DNA of 7,023 nt, taken from Actinomycetes bacterium. GTDB lineage: Bacteria; Actinomycetota; Acidimicrobiia; Acidimicrobiales; RAAP-2. Positions within the stretch are counted from its first letter, which is position 1; the number at the start of each line of letters is the position of its first letter. Of this stretch, positions 1 to 6,413 are shown one piece after another. Where the stretch lies: contig JAKAZC010000123.1 in the NCBI GenBank assembly GCA_021826655.1, forward strand, positions 886 through 7,908, written 5' to 3'. Both the position numbers and the translations under genes were made by a program. The notes beneath the pieces are model-generated. The model was not told where the DNA came from. It searched no databases and worked only from the letters and a program-made list of their open reading frames with translations.

Positions 1-2867
1 CCGGCGAAGAGCGGACCGAGCGGTGAGGCGATCGCGGCGTGCAGCCCCTCGACCAGCAGTGACGTGCCGTCGACCCCGGCAGGTGCCAGGGACCCGAGGT
101 CGATGCCCCGCCGACGGCTCACATCCGTGACCGCGTCGTGGAGGACCTCGTCGAGGTCGGGGGCGGCGAAGTCCACCACCTCGAGGACGCCGTGCACGAA
201 GGTACCGAACGCCGTTCCCGCGCCCAGCAGCTCGAATGCCGGGGTCGACGGGGCCGCCCACCGGAAGTCGCCGGACCCCGTCGGCGAGCCCTCGGCGACG
301 GCCTCGTCCTCCGCACCACGGTCCGAACCACTCGGGTCGTAGGGATCGACCCGGTCCTGGGCGGCGCGTCGCGTGATCGACGTGAACGACCATCGGGACA
401 CAGAACGGTCGAGGGACCTGGCGAAATCGGCCACTTCGAGCGGGGGGGGACGGCGCCGGGCCGACGGGTCGGACCACGGTCCCGCCCGCAGTCCACGCTC
501 CGGGACCACGGTGACACGGATGGTCCCGTGGGAGTCCTCGACCAGTGGGGCAAGCGCGTCGGCGATGCCCCCGTCGTCGGGCAGCGTCATCCTGGCGTCC
601 CGCGGCCGCGGCGGATCCTGGTCGCGCGCGACCAGCACGCCGTCCGGCCCACGGGCGAACAGCACGCGGGTCAGGGCGTTCGACTTCGAATTGCCGTTGC
701 GCGCCCACCACACGGCGGTGAGGTGCCTGGCCCGGGTCAGTGCGACGTAGAGGACACGCAGGCGCTCCCCGCTCTCCTCGGTCGTGGCGATGTCCTTGCG
801 GACCTGGAGCGCCTTCCGGTCCGGCCACTCCCCGGTGCCGGTCACGTCGAGCGTGCGTGCACCGGTGTCCGGATCGGTGTAGACGAGCGCCGTCCGGTTG
901 GCCGGCCTGCGCCACAGCATCGGCAGGCAGACGACGGGGAACTCGAGGCCCTTCGCCTGCCACACGGTAGTGATCTGCACCGCGGCCGCCTCCGACTCGA
1001 TCCGCCGGGCCGTCACGTCGGTGTCGGCGTCGGCGTCGGCGCCACCATCGGGGGGGGCGTCCAGCGTGGCCAGCAGCCCGGCGACACCGGACCGCCCCTG
1101 GGGGGCTCCGAGATGGAGGATCTCGGCGAGGTGGTCGAGATCCGTCACGTTGCGGTCGCCGTCCGGCCGGCCCAGGACCCGGGCGACCACGTCGGACTCC
1201 TGCCACACCTGGCCCAGGACCTCGGCCACCGGGTGGTCGGCGAGACGGCCCGACCACGTCATCAGGCTGTCCTGGAGTCCGGAGAGCTCCTCGTCGTCCA
1301 TCGACGCCACCAGCCCGACCGTCCGGCCGACGAACCACGACAGGGCGAACATCCGTACCCGGCGCGGGTCGCCGGGTCGCTCCATGGCGACGAGGAGGTA
1401 GCGGAGCTGGACGGCCGCCTCCGAGGCGAGCACGGTGCCCGACCCGGCCACCACCGCCGGGATGCCCTCGCTCCGGAGCGCGGCCTGGATGTGCCGTGCC
1501 TGGTCCCACCCGGTCACGAGCACGGCCACGTCCGACGGGACGAGCGGCCGGAGGTCCCGGGTCCGCTGGCCGTTCGGGATCCGGGCGGTCTCCAGGAGCC
1601 GGCGGACGTGGGCCGCCAGGTCCCGCTCGATCAGGACGCCCACCGCGTCGTTGTCCACCTTGCCGTTGTCGTCGCGGGGCAGGTCGGGACCGATGGCGAG
1701 CCGGAGGTCGAGGCCCGACAGCGACCGTCCCGCAGCGTCGACCAGGTGGCGTTCACGGTTCACCTCGGCCGGCTCGACCGGTACGTAGCGGATCGACGGG
1801 TGCCCGAACGACGCCCCCTGCAGCAGCGCGCGCACCGACTCGAGACACCCGCCGTCCGCCCGCCAATTGGTGGTGAGGGTCCGACGCCCGGTGTCGCCGT
1901 CCCCGTGGAGCGCGTGCAGGTAGACGGCGATGTCCGCCCCCCGGAACCGGTAGATGGCCTGCTTCGGGTCACCCACCAGCACCAGGGTGCTGCCGGAGCC
2001 GGGACGGCCGAAGAGCGACGAGAAGATGTCCCACTGCACACGGTCGGTGTCCTGGAACTCGTCGATCAGCACCACCTTGAACCGGGCCTGCATGGCGGCG
2101 ATGACCGCAGCCGCGTGCGGGCTCCGCAGCGCGATACGTAGCTGGACCAGCACGTCGTCGAATCCGATGGTCCCCTCGGCCAGGCGGCGCGCCTCCAGCC
2201 GCCGCAGTGCGTCCTCGACGAGCTCGCGCACCAGGAGGAACCGCTCGGCGACGGCCGGGTCCGAGCCGTCGGGGACGAGGACGAGGTCGGGTCCGCCGAG
2301 CTTCTTCCCGGTGGCGTTCCGCACCACCGAGAGCCGGGGGAAGTCGCCGGCATCCAGATCGCGGCCCGACGCCGCGGCGAGCGCGTCGGCGCAGGCCGAC
2401 CTGACCAGCCCGTCGGAACTGGCGACGAGCCGGGCGTCGGGGTCGATCGCCGGCGTCAGGCCCAGCGTCCGGCGGATCTGGGTCGCGAACCCGTGGATGG
2501 TGGAGATCGACGCCGCGTCGAAGTCCGCGACGGCGCGCTCCAGCCGGTCCCTCCGGCCGTCACGGTCGTGCGAGGCCAGGTGGCGGACCAACCCGCTCTC
2601 GCTCGAGAGGGGGTCCGGACCCGCCAACGCCGAGGCCGCGTCGATCATCTGCTCGCGGATCCGGGATCGGAGCTCCGCGGTCGCCGCCCGGGTGAAGGTG
2701 ACCATGAGGAGGTCGGACGGGGACAGGGCGCGCTCCGCCAGGTAGCGCGTCGCCAGGGCCGCCAGGGTGAAGGTCTTACCGGTGCCCGCGCTGGCCTCGA
2801 TGGCGAACCGACCCTCGGGCAGGTCACCGTAGAGGTCGAACGGCACGTCCGGTCCCGCCGACGTCAC
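1..2867 (-). CDS. recB: RecB, exodeoxyribonuclease V beta subunit (C-terminus beyond left edge)
   Basis: This is the UvrD/Rep-type superfamily 1A helicase plus nuclease subunit of RecBCD, which processes double-strand DNA ends in the cytoplasm. The window holds 955 codons with no in-frame stop. Motifs visible in order: Walker A ASAGTGKT (residues 25-32), motif Ia TFTRAATAELR (57-67), STIHGF (122-127), Walker B DEFQD (269-273), GDPKQAIYRFRGAD (299-312), NWR (334-336), QAKGLEFPVV (637-646) and VLYVALTRAR (705-714). The linker-type motif WSFTSITR (826-833) follows. The nuclease domain begins with GTFVHGVLEVVDF, where His892 matches the first metal-ligand histidine of the RecB nuclease; the later Asp/Asp/Lys residues would lie outside the window. 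All helicase motifs look intact. The GTG start at 2865-2867 gives the usual RecB N-terminus just ahead of Walker A and overlaps the recC stop as GTGA. The Shine-Dalgarno match is weak (AGG about ten bases upstream), which fits translational coupling. Full-length homologues are about 1100-1200 residues, so roughly 150-200 are missing. The family call is firm; that the unseen end is intact is assumed. Confidence 0.97.
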   Translation of the reverse strand, partial: MTSAGPDVPFDLYGDLPEGRFAIEASAGTGKTFTLAALATRYLAERALSPSDLLMVTFTRAATAELRSRIREQMIDAASALAGPDPLSSESGLVRHLASHDRDGRRDRLERAVADFDAASISTIHGFATQIRRTLGLTPAIDPDARLVASSDGLVRSACADALAAASGRDLDAGDFPRLSVVRNATGKKLGGPDLVLVPDGSDPAVAERFLLVRELVEDALRRLEARRLAEGTIGFDDVLVQLRIALRSPHAAAVIAAMQARFKVVLIDEFQDTDRVQWDIFSSLFGRPGSGSTLVLVGDPKQAIYRFRGADIAVYLHALHGDGDTGRRTLTTNWRADGGCLESVRALLQGASFGHPSIRYVPVEPAEVNRERHLVDAAGRSLSGLDLRLAIGPDLPRDDNGKVDNDAVGVLIERDLAAHVRRLLETARIPNGQRTRDLRPLVPSDVAVLVTGWDQARHIQAALRSEGIPAVVAGSGTVLASEAAVQLRYLLVAMERPGDPRRVRMFALSWFVGRTVGLVASMDDEELSGLQDSLMTWSGRLADHPVAEVLGQVWQESDVVARVLGRPDGDRNVTDLDHLAEILHLGAPQGRSGVAGLLATLDAPPDGGADADADTDVTARRIESEAAAVQITTVWQAKGLEFPVVCLPMLWRRPANRTALVYTDPDTGARTLDVTGTGEWPDRKALQVRKDIATTEESGERLRVLYVALTRARHLTAVWWARNGNSKSNALTRVLFARGPDGVLVARDQDPPRPRDARMTLPDDGGIADALAPLVEDSHGTIRVTVVPERGLRAGPWSDPSARRRPPPLEVADFARSLDRSVSRWSFTSITRRAAQDRVDPYDPSGSDRGAEDEAVAEGSPTGSGDFRWAAPSTPAFELLGAGTAFGTFVHGVLEVVDFAAPDLDEVLHDAVTDVSRRRGIDLGSLAPAGVDGTSLLVEGLHAAIASPLGPLFA
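442..449. repeat. Second G8/C8 homopolymer in recB, in the helicase-nuclease linker
   Basis: Eight consecutive G on the plus strand (C on the coding strand) make codons 807-809, three prolines after three arginines (RRRPPPLEV). This lies between the last helicase motif (705-714) and the start of the nuclease domain (about 885 on). The frame is intact in this sequence. Confidence 0.85.
1017..1057. repeat. Hexanucleotide repeat and G8/C8 homopolymer in recB
   Basis: GTCGGT followed by three GTCGGC units (1017-1040) encodes the Ala-Asp repeat ADADADTD in RecB. Ten bases on, eight consecutive G (C on the coding strand, 1050-1057) fall in codons 604-606 (Ala-Pro-Pro). The stretch forms a low-complexity acidic loop just before helicase motif V. 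Both tracts are plausible slippage sites, but the reading frame is intact here. Confidence 0.85.
2864..2867 (-). other. GTGA stop/start overlap joining recC and recB
   Basis: The TGA stop of recC (2864-2866) and the GTG start of recB (2865-2867) share bases, giving a 4-base overlap. With no good Shine-Dalgarno before recB, this is the classic arrangement for re-initiation by ribosomes finishing recC, which would keep the two subunits near 1:1. Coupling is inferred from layout. Confidence 0.9.
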
Positions 2868-5800
2868 GGGTACGCCTGGCTCGTCGCCGACACCGCGTCC
2901 CACAGGTAGTGCGCCCAGCGTTCCACCCTCCCGCCCGGACCGTCGGGGTCCGACGGTCCGGGCGGGAGGTCGAGCAGCTCCCGGTAGCCCAGGTCCGGGT
3001 AGAAGAAGGCGGTGGCCGTCCGCTGACCGTCCCCGCCGCCCCTCGGGTGCTTCCACGTCCCGTGATCACCCTGGCCGGAGGCGATCGACCTCGACACCGC
3101 GGGGAACAACGGGAGCGGCTCCCGCATCCCGGCGCGGAAGCAGTGCACGGCGACGCCCAGGGCGTCGCGTGCCACGGCCGCCGGGTCGTCGACGTCGCCG
3201 CGTACGCACAGGTCCACCGCGGCCACCGGATCGTCCCCGGCGCCGCGGCTGAGAACCAGCGAGCGCCACGGTCGGGCCGGGTCGGTGGCGACGAGTGCCG
3301 TCAGGTCGAGCCACGCCTCGAGTTCGAAGGCCGGTTTCGGGCGCGTGAACAGCACGCGGGCCGGACCTGCCGGCGGGCCGGCCAGTCGGAGCGGTACCGA
3401 CCCGATCAGGAGGGTGCCGTCCGCCAGGCCGACCTCGATCTCCACCAGCTCGGGTTCACCCGTCCCGACACCGCGGCGTGCGGCCTCGGTGAGCAGCGCC
3501 CCGACGGCGGCGAACAGGGTGGTGGTGACTCCCTGTTCGAGGGAGCCCGGGGGGAGGGTCCCGATCCGCCGCTCCACCTCCAGCCACTCGTCGTCGGAGG
3601 CACCCGCCAGCCTGGCATCGAGCAGCCGTCGACCGAGACCGGACAGCTCGAGCGGGCCGACCTCCACCGGCAGATCGATCTCTTCGTCGTCCTCGTCGCA
3701 GGGGAAGGCCACCTGGAGGGACGCCGTGGCGAACGCGGCGACCGGGTCGACCAGGAACGAGCGCAGGGCGTCGAGCTCGATGATGTCCGAGGTGGGGCCC
3801 GTCACGACCGGGCGCGCTTCCGGCCCCACGGGGACGTGGGGAGTTCGCCGGGCGGCGGCCCGCTCCCTGTCCGCCGGGTCGAAGCTCCACACCCCGTCGT
3901 CGAGGAGCCTGCCCCGCACGAGACAGGCCTCGTCGAACGAATGTCGGGGATGGGACAGCTCGAGCCGCCCACGGAGGTCGTCGCGGTCGGCCGGGGGCAC
4001 CCCGAGCACCACGGCGTCGAAGAGCTCGGCCCCGGCGACGACCCGGGGGACGGGGTGGTTCGACCGGACATCGTGTCCGTTGCGCACGACCACCAGGTGC
4101 TCCCCGGCCATCAGGACCGCCTCGAGCAGTGACTGACGGAACTCGATCCTCCGGTCCGGGTCACCCACGCGTGGGACTGCGGCGACCAGGTCGGCGGCAT
4201 CGGGGGCAGGGGTCCCGATGTGCTCCTGGTCCAGCCCGAGGATGCAGACGACCCGGTACGGCACCCACCGGAGCGGTGCCATCGAGGTGACGGTGACGCC
4301 ACCGCGGAAGAAGTCCGGTCGGCCCGGCTCGCTCCCGATCTTGCCGTCCACGAGGCGACGGACGTCGCGCAGGTCGAGCAGCGGCCCGGGTCCGTCGTCG
4401 GTGGATCCCGACGCATCCAGCAGCTCGTCGAGCATGCGGTGCAGGGCGTCGAGCTGCCACGAAGCACCGTCCGGTGCGGCCAGCAGGGCCGTCGTCACCT
4501 CGCGGATCCGACCGACCCAGTGCACGGCGGGGTGGCGGTCCGACCCGGCCCACTCGGCGAGCTCGGCGAGTCGGCCGACGACCGCGGCGAGCGATCCGAG
4601 GACCTCGGCGTCCCCACTCTCGACCTCCGTCGGAGCGACGTCACCGATCGCCAGCGCCAGCCCGTCACCGGAGACGGCCGCACCCAGCAACAGCCGGTCC
4701 AGGGCGGACCGCCACGTGTTGCCCCCCACGGTCCGGGGCATGTCGAACTCCGACCGATGGTCGGTGTCGAGGCCCCAGCGCACCCGCGTCGTCGCCACCC
4801 AGTCCACGACGACGCCCAGGGTCGCGTCGTCGAACCCGAAGCGCTCACGTACCGGTGCCGACGTCAGGAAGTCGAGCACCGGCGCCACCTCGAACCGGCC
4901 CGATGCGAGCTGGAGCAGGTCGGCCACCGCGCCCAGCACGGGGTTCGCCGTCCGGATCGACCGGTCGGCGATCCGGTACCGGAGCGACGGCGCCCCGACC
5001 GGTCGCTCCGGTCCGTATTCCGCAGCGGCGGTCGACGAGGGACCGAACGCCGCTTCGACGAGGGGCGCGAACGATTCCAGGCCGGGACAGACGACGAGGA
5101 CGTCCTCCTCGGCCAGCGACGGATCGTCGGCCAGGAGGTGCAGGATCGCGTCACGGGCCACCTCCGCCTCGCGCATCGGACCGAAACAGGCGTGGAGCCG
5201 GATCGAGCGGTCGCCCGGATCCACGTCGGTGGGTGTCGGCCGACGGTTCCCCCGGATATCGGCCTGGAGCCTGCCGAGGAGGGTCGTCGGCCCCCGGTCG
5301 GTGAGGTCCGGGTCCTCGACCCATTCGGGCACCGGGAGCCCCACCGCCTCCTCGTCCGCCAGGAGCAGGGCCGTCTCCCGTGCCGACCGGCCCCAAACCT
5401 CGAGCAGGGGCTGGGCGATCGCGTCGCCGGACCGGTCGTCGGCCCGCATCCTCGGTCTGGCGCCCGGACGCGGGCCCGCAGCACGCACCAGATCGCCCGA
5501 GTCGAGCCGGCACGGGGCGATGAGGAACACCTCGACCGTCCGGTGGGTACCGACCGCCGTGAGGAGTTCGATGAACTCGTGGCCCGGCAGGGTGGTGAAG
5601 CCGAAGAGCACCAGGCGTCGGGGCAGGTCCAGTTCGAGCGCGTCACGGCGCACGGCGTCGAGGAGCCCCGGCAGGCGTTCGGGCGGGCTTGGGGTCCCGA
5701 TGCGCTCGTGCAGGCGGTTCCACACGGACGGCTGCCACGCCAGGTGGGCGGGCAACGCCTCGGCACAGCCGTCGACCGCCCGTCCCTCGGCCCAGGCACG

Positions 5801-6244
5801 GACCATGTCCGGCCGGTGCAGGTGGTACCGGTCGAACAGGTCGGCCACGGCGCGGACCCGAGTGAACCGCGAGGCCCCTCCGGCGAGCCGGGTGAAGGCC
5901 GGTTCGCGTCCGTCCGACGAGAGTTCCTCGTAGACCTCGAGCAGAGGCCACACCATCCGGTCGATGTCCCACGGATCCGGATCGCCATCGGTGGCGGCCG
6001 CCAGGACCTTCGACCGGAGCGTCCCCGGGTAGGCGTGGACGACGTTGGCGGTCACCCCGTCCCCGGACCCGTCAGCCGAGGACCCCAGGTACCTCGCCAG
6101 TTCGAGCCCGATCCAGCGCCGCATCCCTTCCGTCGGAACGGCGAGCCACAGGGGCTCCATGGGGTCACCGGGATCGGCGACGAGCACCTCGGCGAGTCGC
6201 TCCGCCAGCGGCCCCGCACGATCAGCCGAGTACAGGTGGACCAC
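2864..6244 (-). CDS. recC: RecC, exodeoxyribonuclease V gamma subunit
   Basis: RecC is the non-catalytic helicase-like scaffold of RecBCD; in E. coli it splits the duplex and recognises Chi. Family signatures seen: HLYSADRA at residues 3-10, AVPTEGMRRWIGLELA (35-50), LVLFGFTTLPGHEFIELL (211-228), LHACFGPMREAEVARDAI (350-367), DVLVVCPGLESFAPLV (381-396), RYRIADRSIRTANPVLGAV (422-440), DFLTSAPVRERFGF (458-471), TVTSMAPLRWVPYRVV (651-666) followed by ILGLDQ, and WSFDPADR (786-793). There is no Walker A, as expected for RecC. I chose the GTG at 6242-6244. It gives 1126 residues, close to the 1122 of E. coli RecC, and puts the conserved HLYSADRA at the N-terminus. An ATG at 6412 would add 56 Arg/Pro-rich residues with no family resemblance and would run through the divergent intergenic region up to the neighbouring start, so I rejected it. 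The TGA stop overlaps the GTG of recB. A perfect 20-bp inverted repeat lies within codons 1092-1106. The family call is secure; Chi specificity cannot be read from the sequence. Confidence 0.96.
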   Translation of the reverse strand: MVHLYSADRAGPLAERLAEVLVADPGDPMEPLWLAVPTEGMRRWIGLELARYLGSSADGSGDGVTANVVHAYPGTLRSKVLAAATDGDPDPWDIDRMVWPLLEVYEELSSDGREPAFTRLAGGASRFTRVRAVADLFDRYHLHRPDMVRAWAEGRAVDGCAEALPAHLAWQPSVWNRLHERIGTPSPPERLPGLLDAVRRDALELDLPRRLVLFGFTTLPGHEFIELLTAVGTHRTVEVFLIAPCRLDSGDLVRAAGPRPGARPRMRADDRSGDAIAQPLLEVWGRSARETALLLADEEAVGLPVPEWVEDPDLTDRGPTTLLGRLQADIRGNRRPTPTDVDPGDRSIRLHACFGPMREAEVARDAILHLLADDPSLAEEDVLVVCPGLESFAPLVEAAFGPSSTAAAEYGPERPVGAPSLRYRIADRSIRTANPVLGAVADLLQLASGRFEVAPVLDFLTSAPVRERFGFDDATLGVVVDWVATTRVRWGLDTDHRSEFDMPRTVGGNTWRSALDRLLLGAAVSGDGLALAIGDVAPTEVESGDAEVLGSLAAVVGRLAELAEWAGSDRHPAVHWVGRIREVTTALLAAPDGASWQLDALHRMLDELLDASGSTDDGPGPLLDLRDVRRLVDGKIGSEPGRPDFFRGGVTVTSMAPLRWVPYRVVCILGLDQEHIGTPAPDAADLVAAVPRVGDPDRRIEFRQSLLEAVLMAGEHLVVVRNGHDVRSNHPVPRVVAGAELFDAVVLGVPPADRDDLRGRLELSHPRHSFDEACLVRGRLLDDGVWSFDPADRERAAARRTPHVPVGPEARPVVTGPTSDIIELDALRSFLVDPVAAFATASLQVAFPCDEDDEEIDLPVEVGPLELSGLGRRLLDARLAGASDDEWLEVERRIGTLPPGSLEQGVTTTLFAAVGALLTEAARRGVGTGEPELVEIEVGLADGTLLIGSVPLRLAGPPAGPARVLFTRPKPAFELEAWLDLTALVATDPARPWRSLVLSRGAGDDPVAAVDLCVRGDVDDPAAVARDALGVAVHCFRAGMREPLPLFPAVSRSIASGQGDHGTWKHPRGGGDGQRTATAFFYPDLGYRELLDLPPGPSDPDGPGGRVERWAHYLWDAVSATSQAYP
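2927..2969. repeat. Perfect 20-bp inverted repeat with 3-base loop inside the end of recC
   Basis: Bases 2927-2946 are the exact reverse complement of 2950-2969, separated by GGT on the plus strand (ACC in the recC mRNA). The left arm begins CCTCCCGCCC and ends CCGTCGG. In the mRNA this would fold into a very stable GC-rich hairpin covering recC codons 1092-1106 (reading LPPGPSDPDGPGGR) and ending 59 bases before the recB start. No U-tract follows, so it is not a standard intrinsic terminator. It may pause polymerase, set an RNA processing point or slow ribosomes before recB, or it may be a palindromic insertion tolerated in a variable tail. The structure is certain; any function is inference. 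Confidence 0.93.
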
Positions 6245-6252
6245 GGACTGGG

Positions 6253-6258
6253 ACCTTA
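6253..6258 (-). promoter_or_regulatory. Candidate -10 element (TAAGGT) or Shine-Dalgarno (AAGG) just upstream of recC
   Basis: On the recC strand TAAGGT lies eight bases before the GTG start. It fits the actinobacterial TANNNT -10 pattern, and at this distance transcription would start at or within a few bases of the start codon, giving a leaderless mRNA. The AAGG within it could instead act as a ribosome binding site nine bases from the start. No convincing -35 is seen at 17-18 bases upstream (GGAACC or similar). The two readings exclude each other, and I cannot decide between them. Confidence 0.4.
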
Positions 6259-6292
6259 GCCACCGGGTGTGACGCGGTTCCGGCCCGCGGGC

Positions 6293-6319
6293 GACCGACG
6301 ACCGGTGACCGGTGCCGGT
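6293..6319. repeat. Short direct repeats of GACCGGT with 7-base period in the divergent intergenic region
   Basis: Three adjacent heptads read GACCGAC (6293-6299), GACCGGT (6300-6306) and GACCGGT (6307-6313), followed by a shortened GCCGGT (6314-6319). The last two copies also form a small inverted repeat, ACCGG-TG-CCGGT (6308-6319). They lie about 50 bases upstream of recC and about 95 bases upstream of the membrane-protein gene, where an operator could affect either. The repeats are short and the DNA is GC-rich, so a chance origin is possible. Confidence 0.5.
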
Positions 6320-6402
6320 ACCCGGGGGCGTTGCATCCCTGTCCGCCGCATTCCGAGGTGGCACGATTGTGCGCGCATCCCGACGGCGGGTGCGCCGAGC
6401 CC

Positions 6403-6408
6403 AGGAGG
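6403..6408 (+). promoter_or_regulatory. Strong ribosome binding site AGGAGG for the membrane-protein gene
   Basis: AGGAGG ends five bases before the GTG at 6414-6416. It fixes that GTG as the start and argues against any upstream start. It is a much better match than anything before recB or recC. Confidence 0.9.
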
Positions 6409-6413
6409 TCACG

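Larger units (their letters stand above)
6245..6413. other. Divergent intergenic region between recC and the membrane-protein gene
   Basis: These 169 bases separate two outward-pointing genes and must hold both promoters unless recC is transcribed from elsewhere. On the minus side there is TAAGGT next to the recC start. In the middle are the GACCGGT heptads. On the plus side a TTGCAT (6331-6336) resembles a -35, but no TANNNT-like -10 follows at proper spacing, so I do not call a promoter for the rightward gene. No RNA gene or terminator is evident. Confidence 0.75.

Noticed and set aside
138..2141. Long plus-strand open frame (667 codons) opposite recB
   Set aside because: It is antisense to recB helicase motifs and shows the same low-information composition, with no ribosome binding site or family resemblance.
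3150..3168. 9-bp palindrome GCGACGCCC-A-GGGCGTCGC in recC
   Set aside because: Expected by chance about once in a window this long and this GC-rich; no positional significance.
2909..4132. Plus-strand open frame (407 codons) opposite the 3' half of recC
   Set aside because: Shadow of recC codon structure; no conserved motifs, and it begins inside the 3' end of recC.
4978..5012. 11-bp inverted repeat (arms ACCGGAGCGAC / GTCGCTCCGGT) with a 13-base loop in recC
   Set aside because: Short arms within constrained coding sequence; in several kilobases of GC-rich DNA such a pair is not very surprising, and it is at no gene boundary.
4220..6259. Long plus-strand open frame (679 codons) opposite recC
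   Set aside because: It is antisense to a well-conserved recC. Its translation is rich in Arg, Pro, Gly and His with no recognisable motif, and GC-rich codon use creates long antisense open frames. The same applies to the other plus-strand frame at 4218-5933.
6331..6359. TTGCAT as a -35 element for the rightward gene
   Set aside because: The hexamer at 17 bases spacing is CGAGGT, with no TANNNT match, so the pair is not a credible promoter.
6245..6412. N-terminal extension of RecC from an ATG at 6412
   Set aside because: The 56 extra residues are Arg/Pro-rich and unlike RecC, they would fill the divergent promoter region, and the GTG at 6242-6244 already gives the normal family length and N-terminus.
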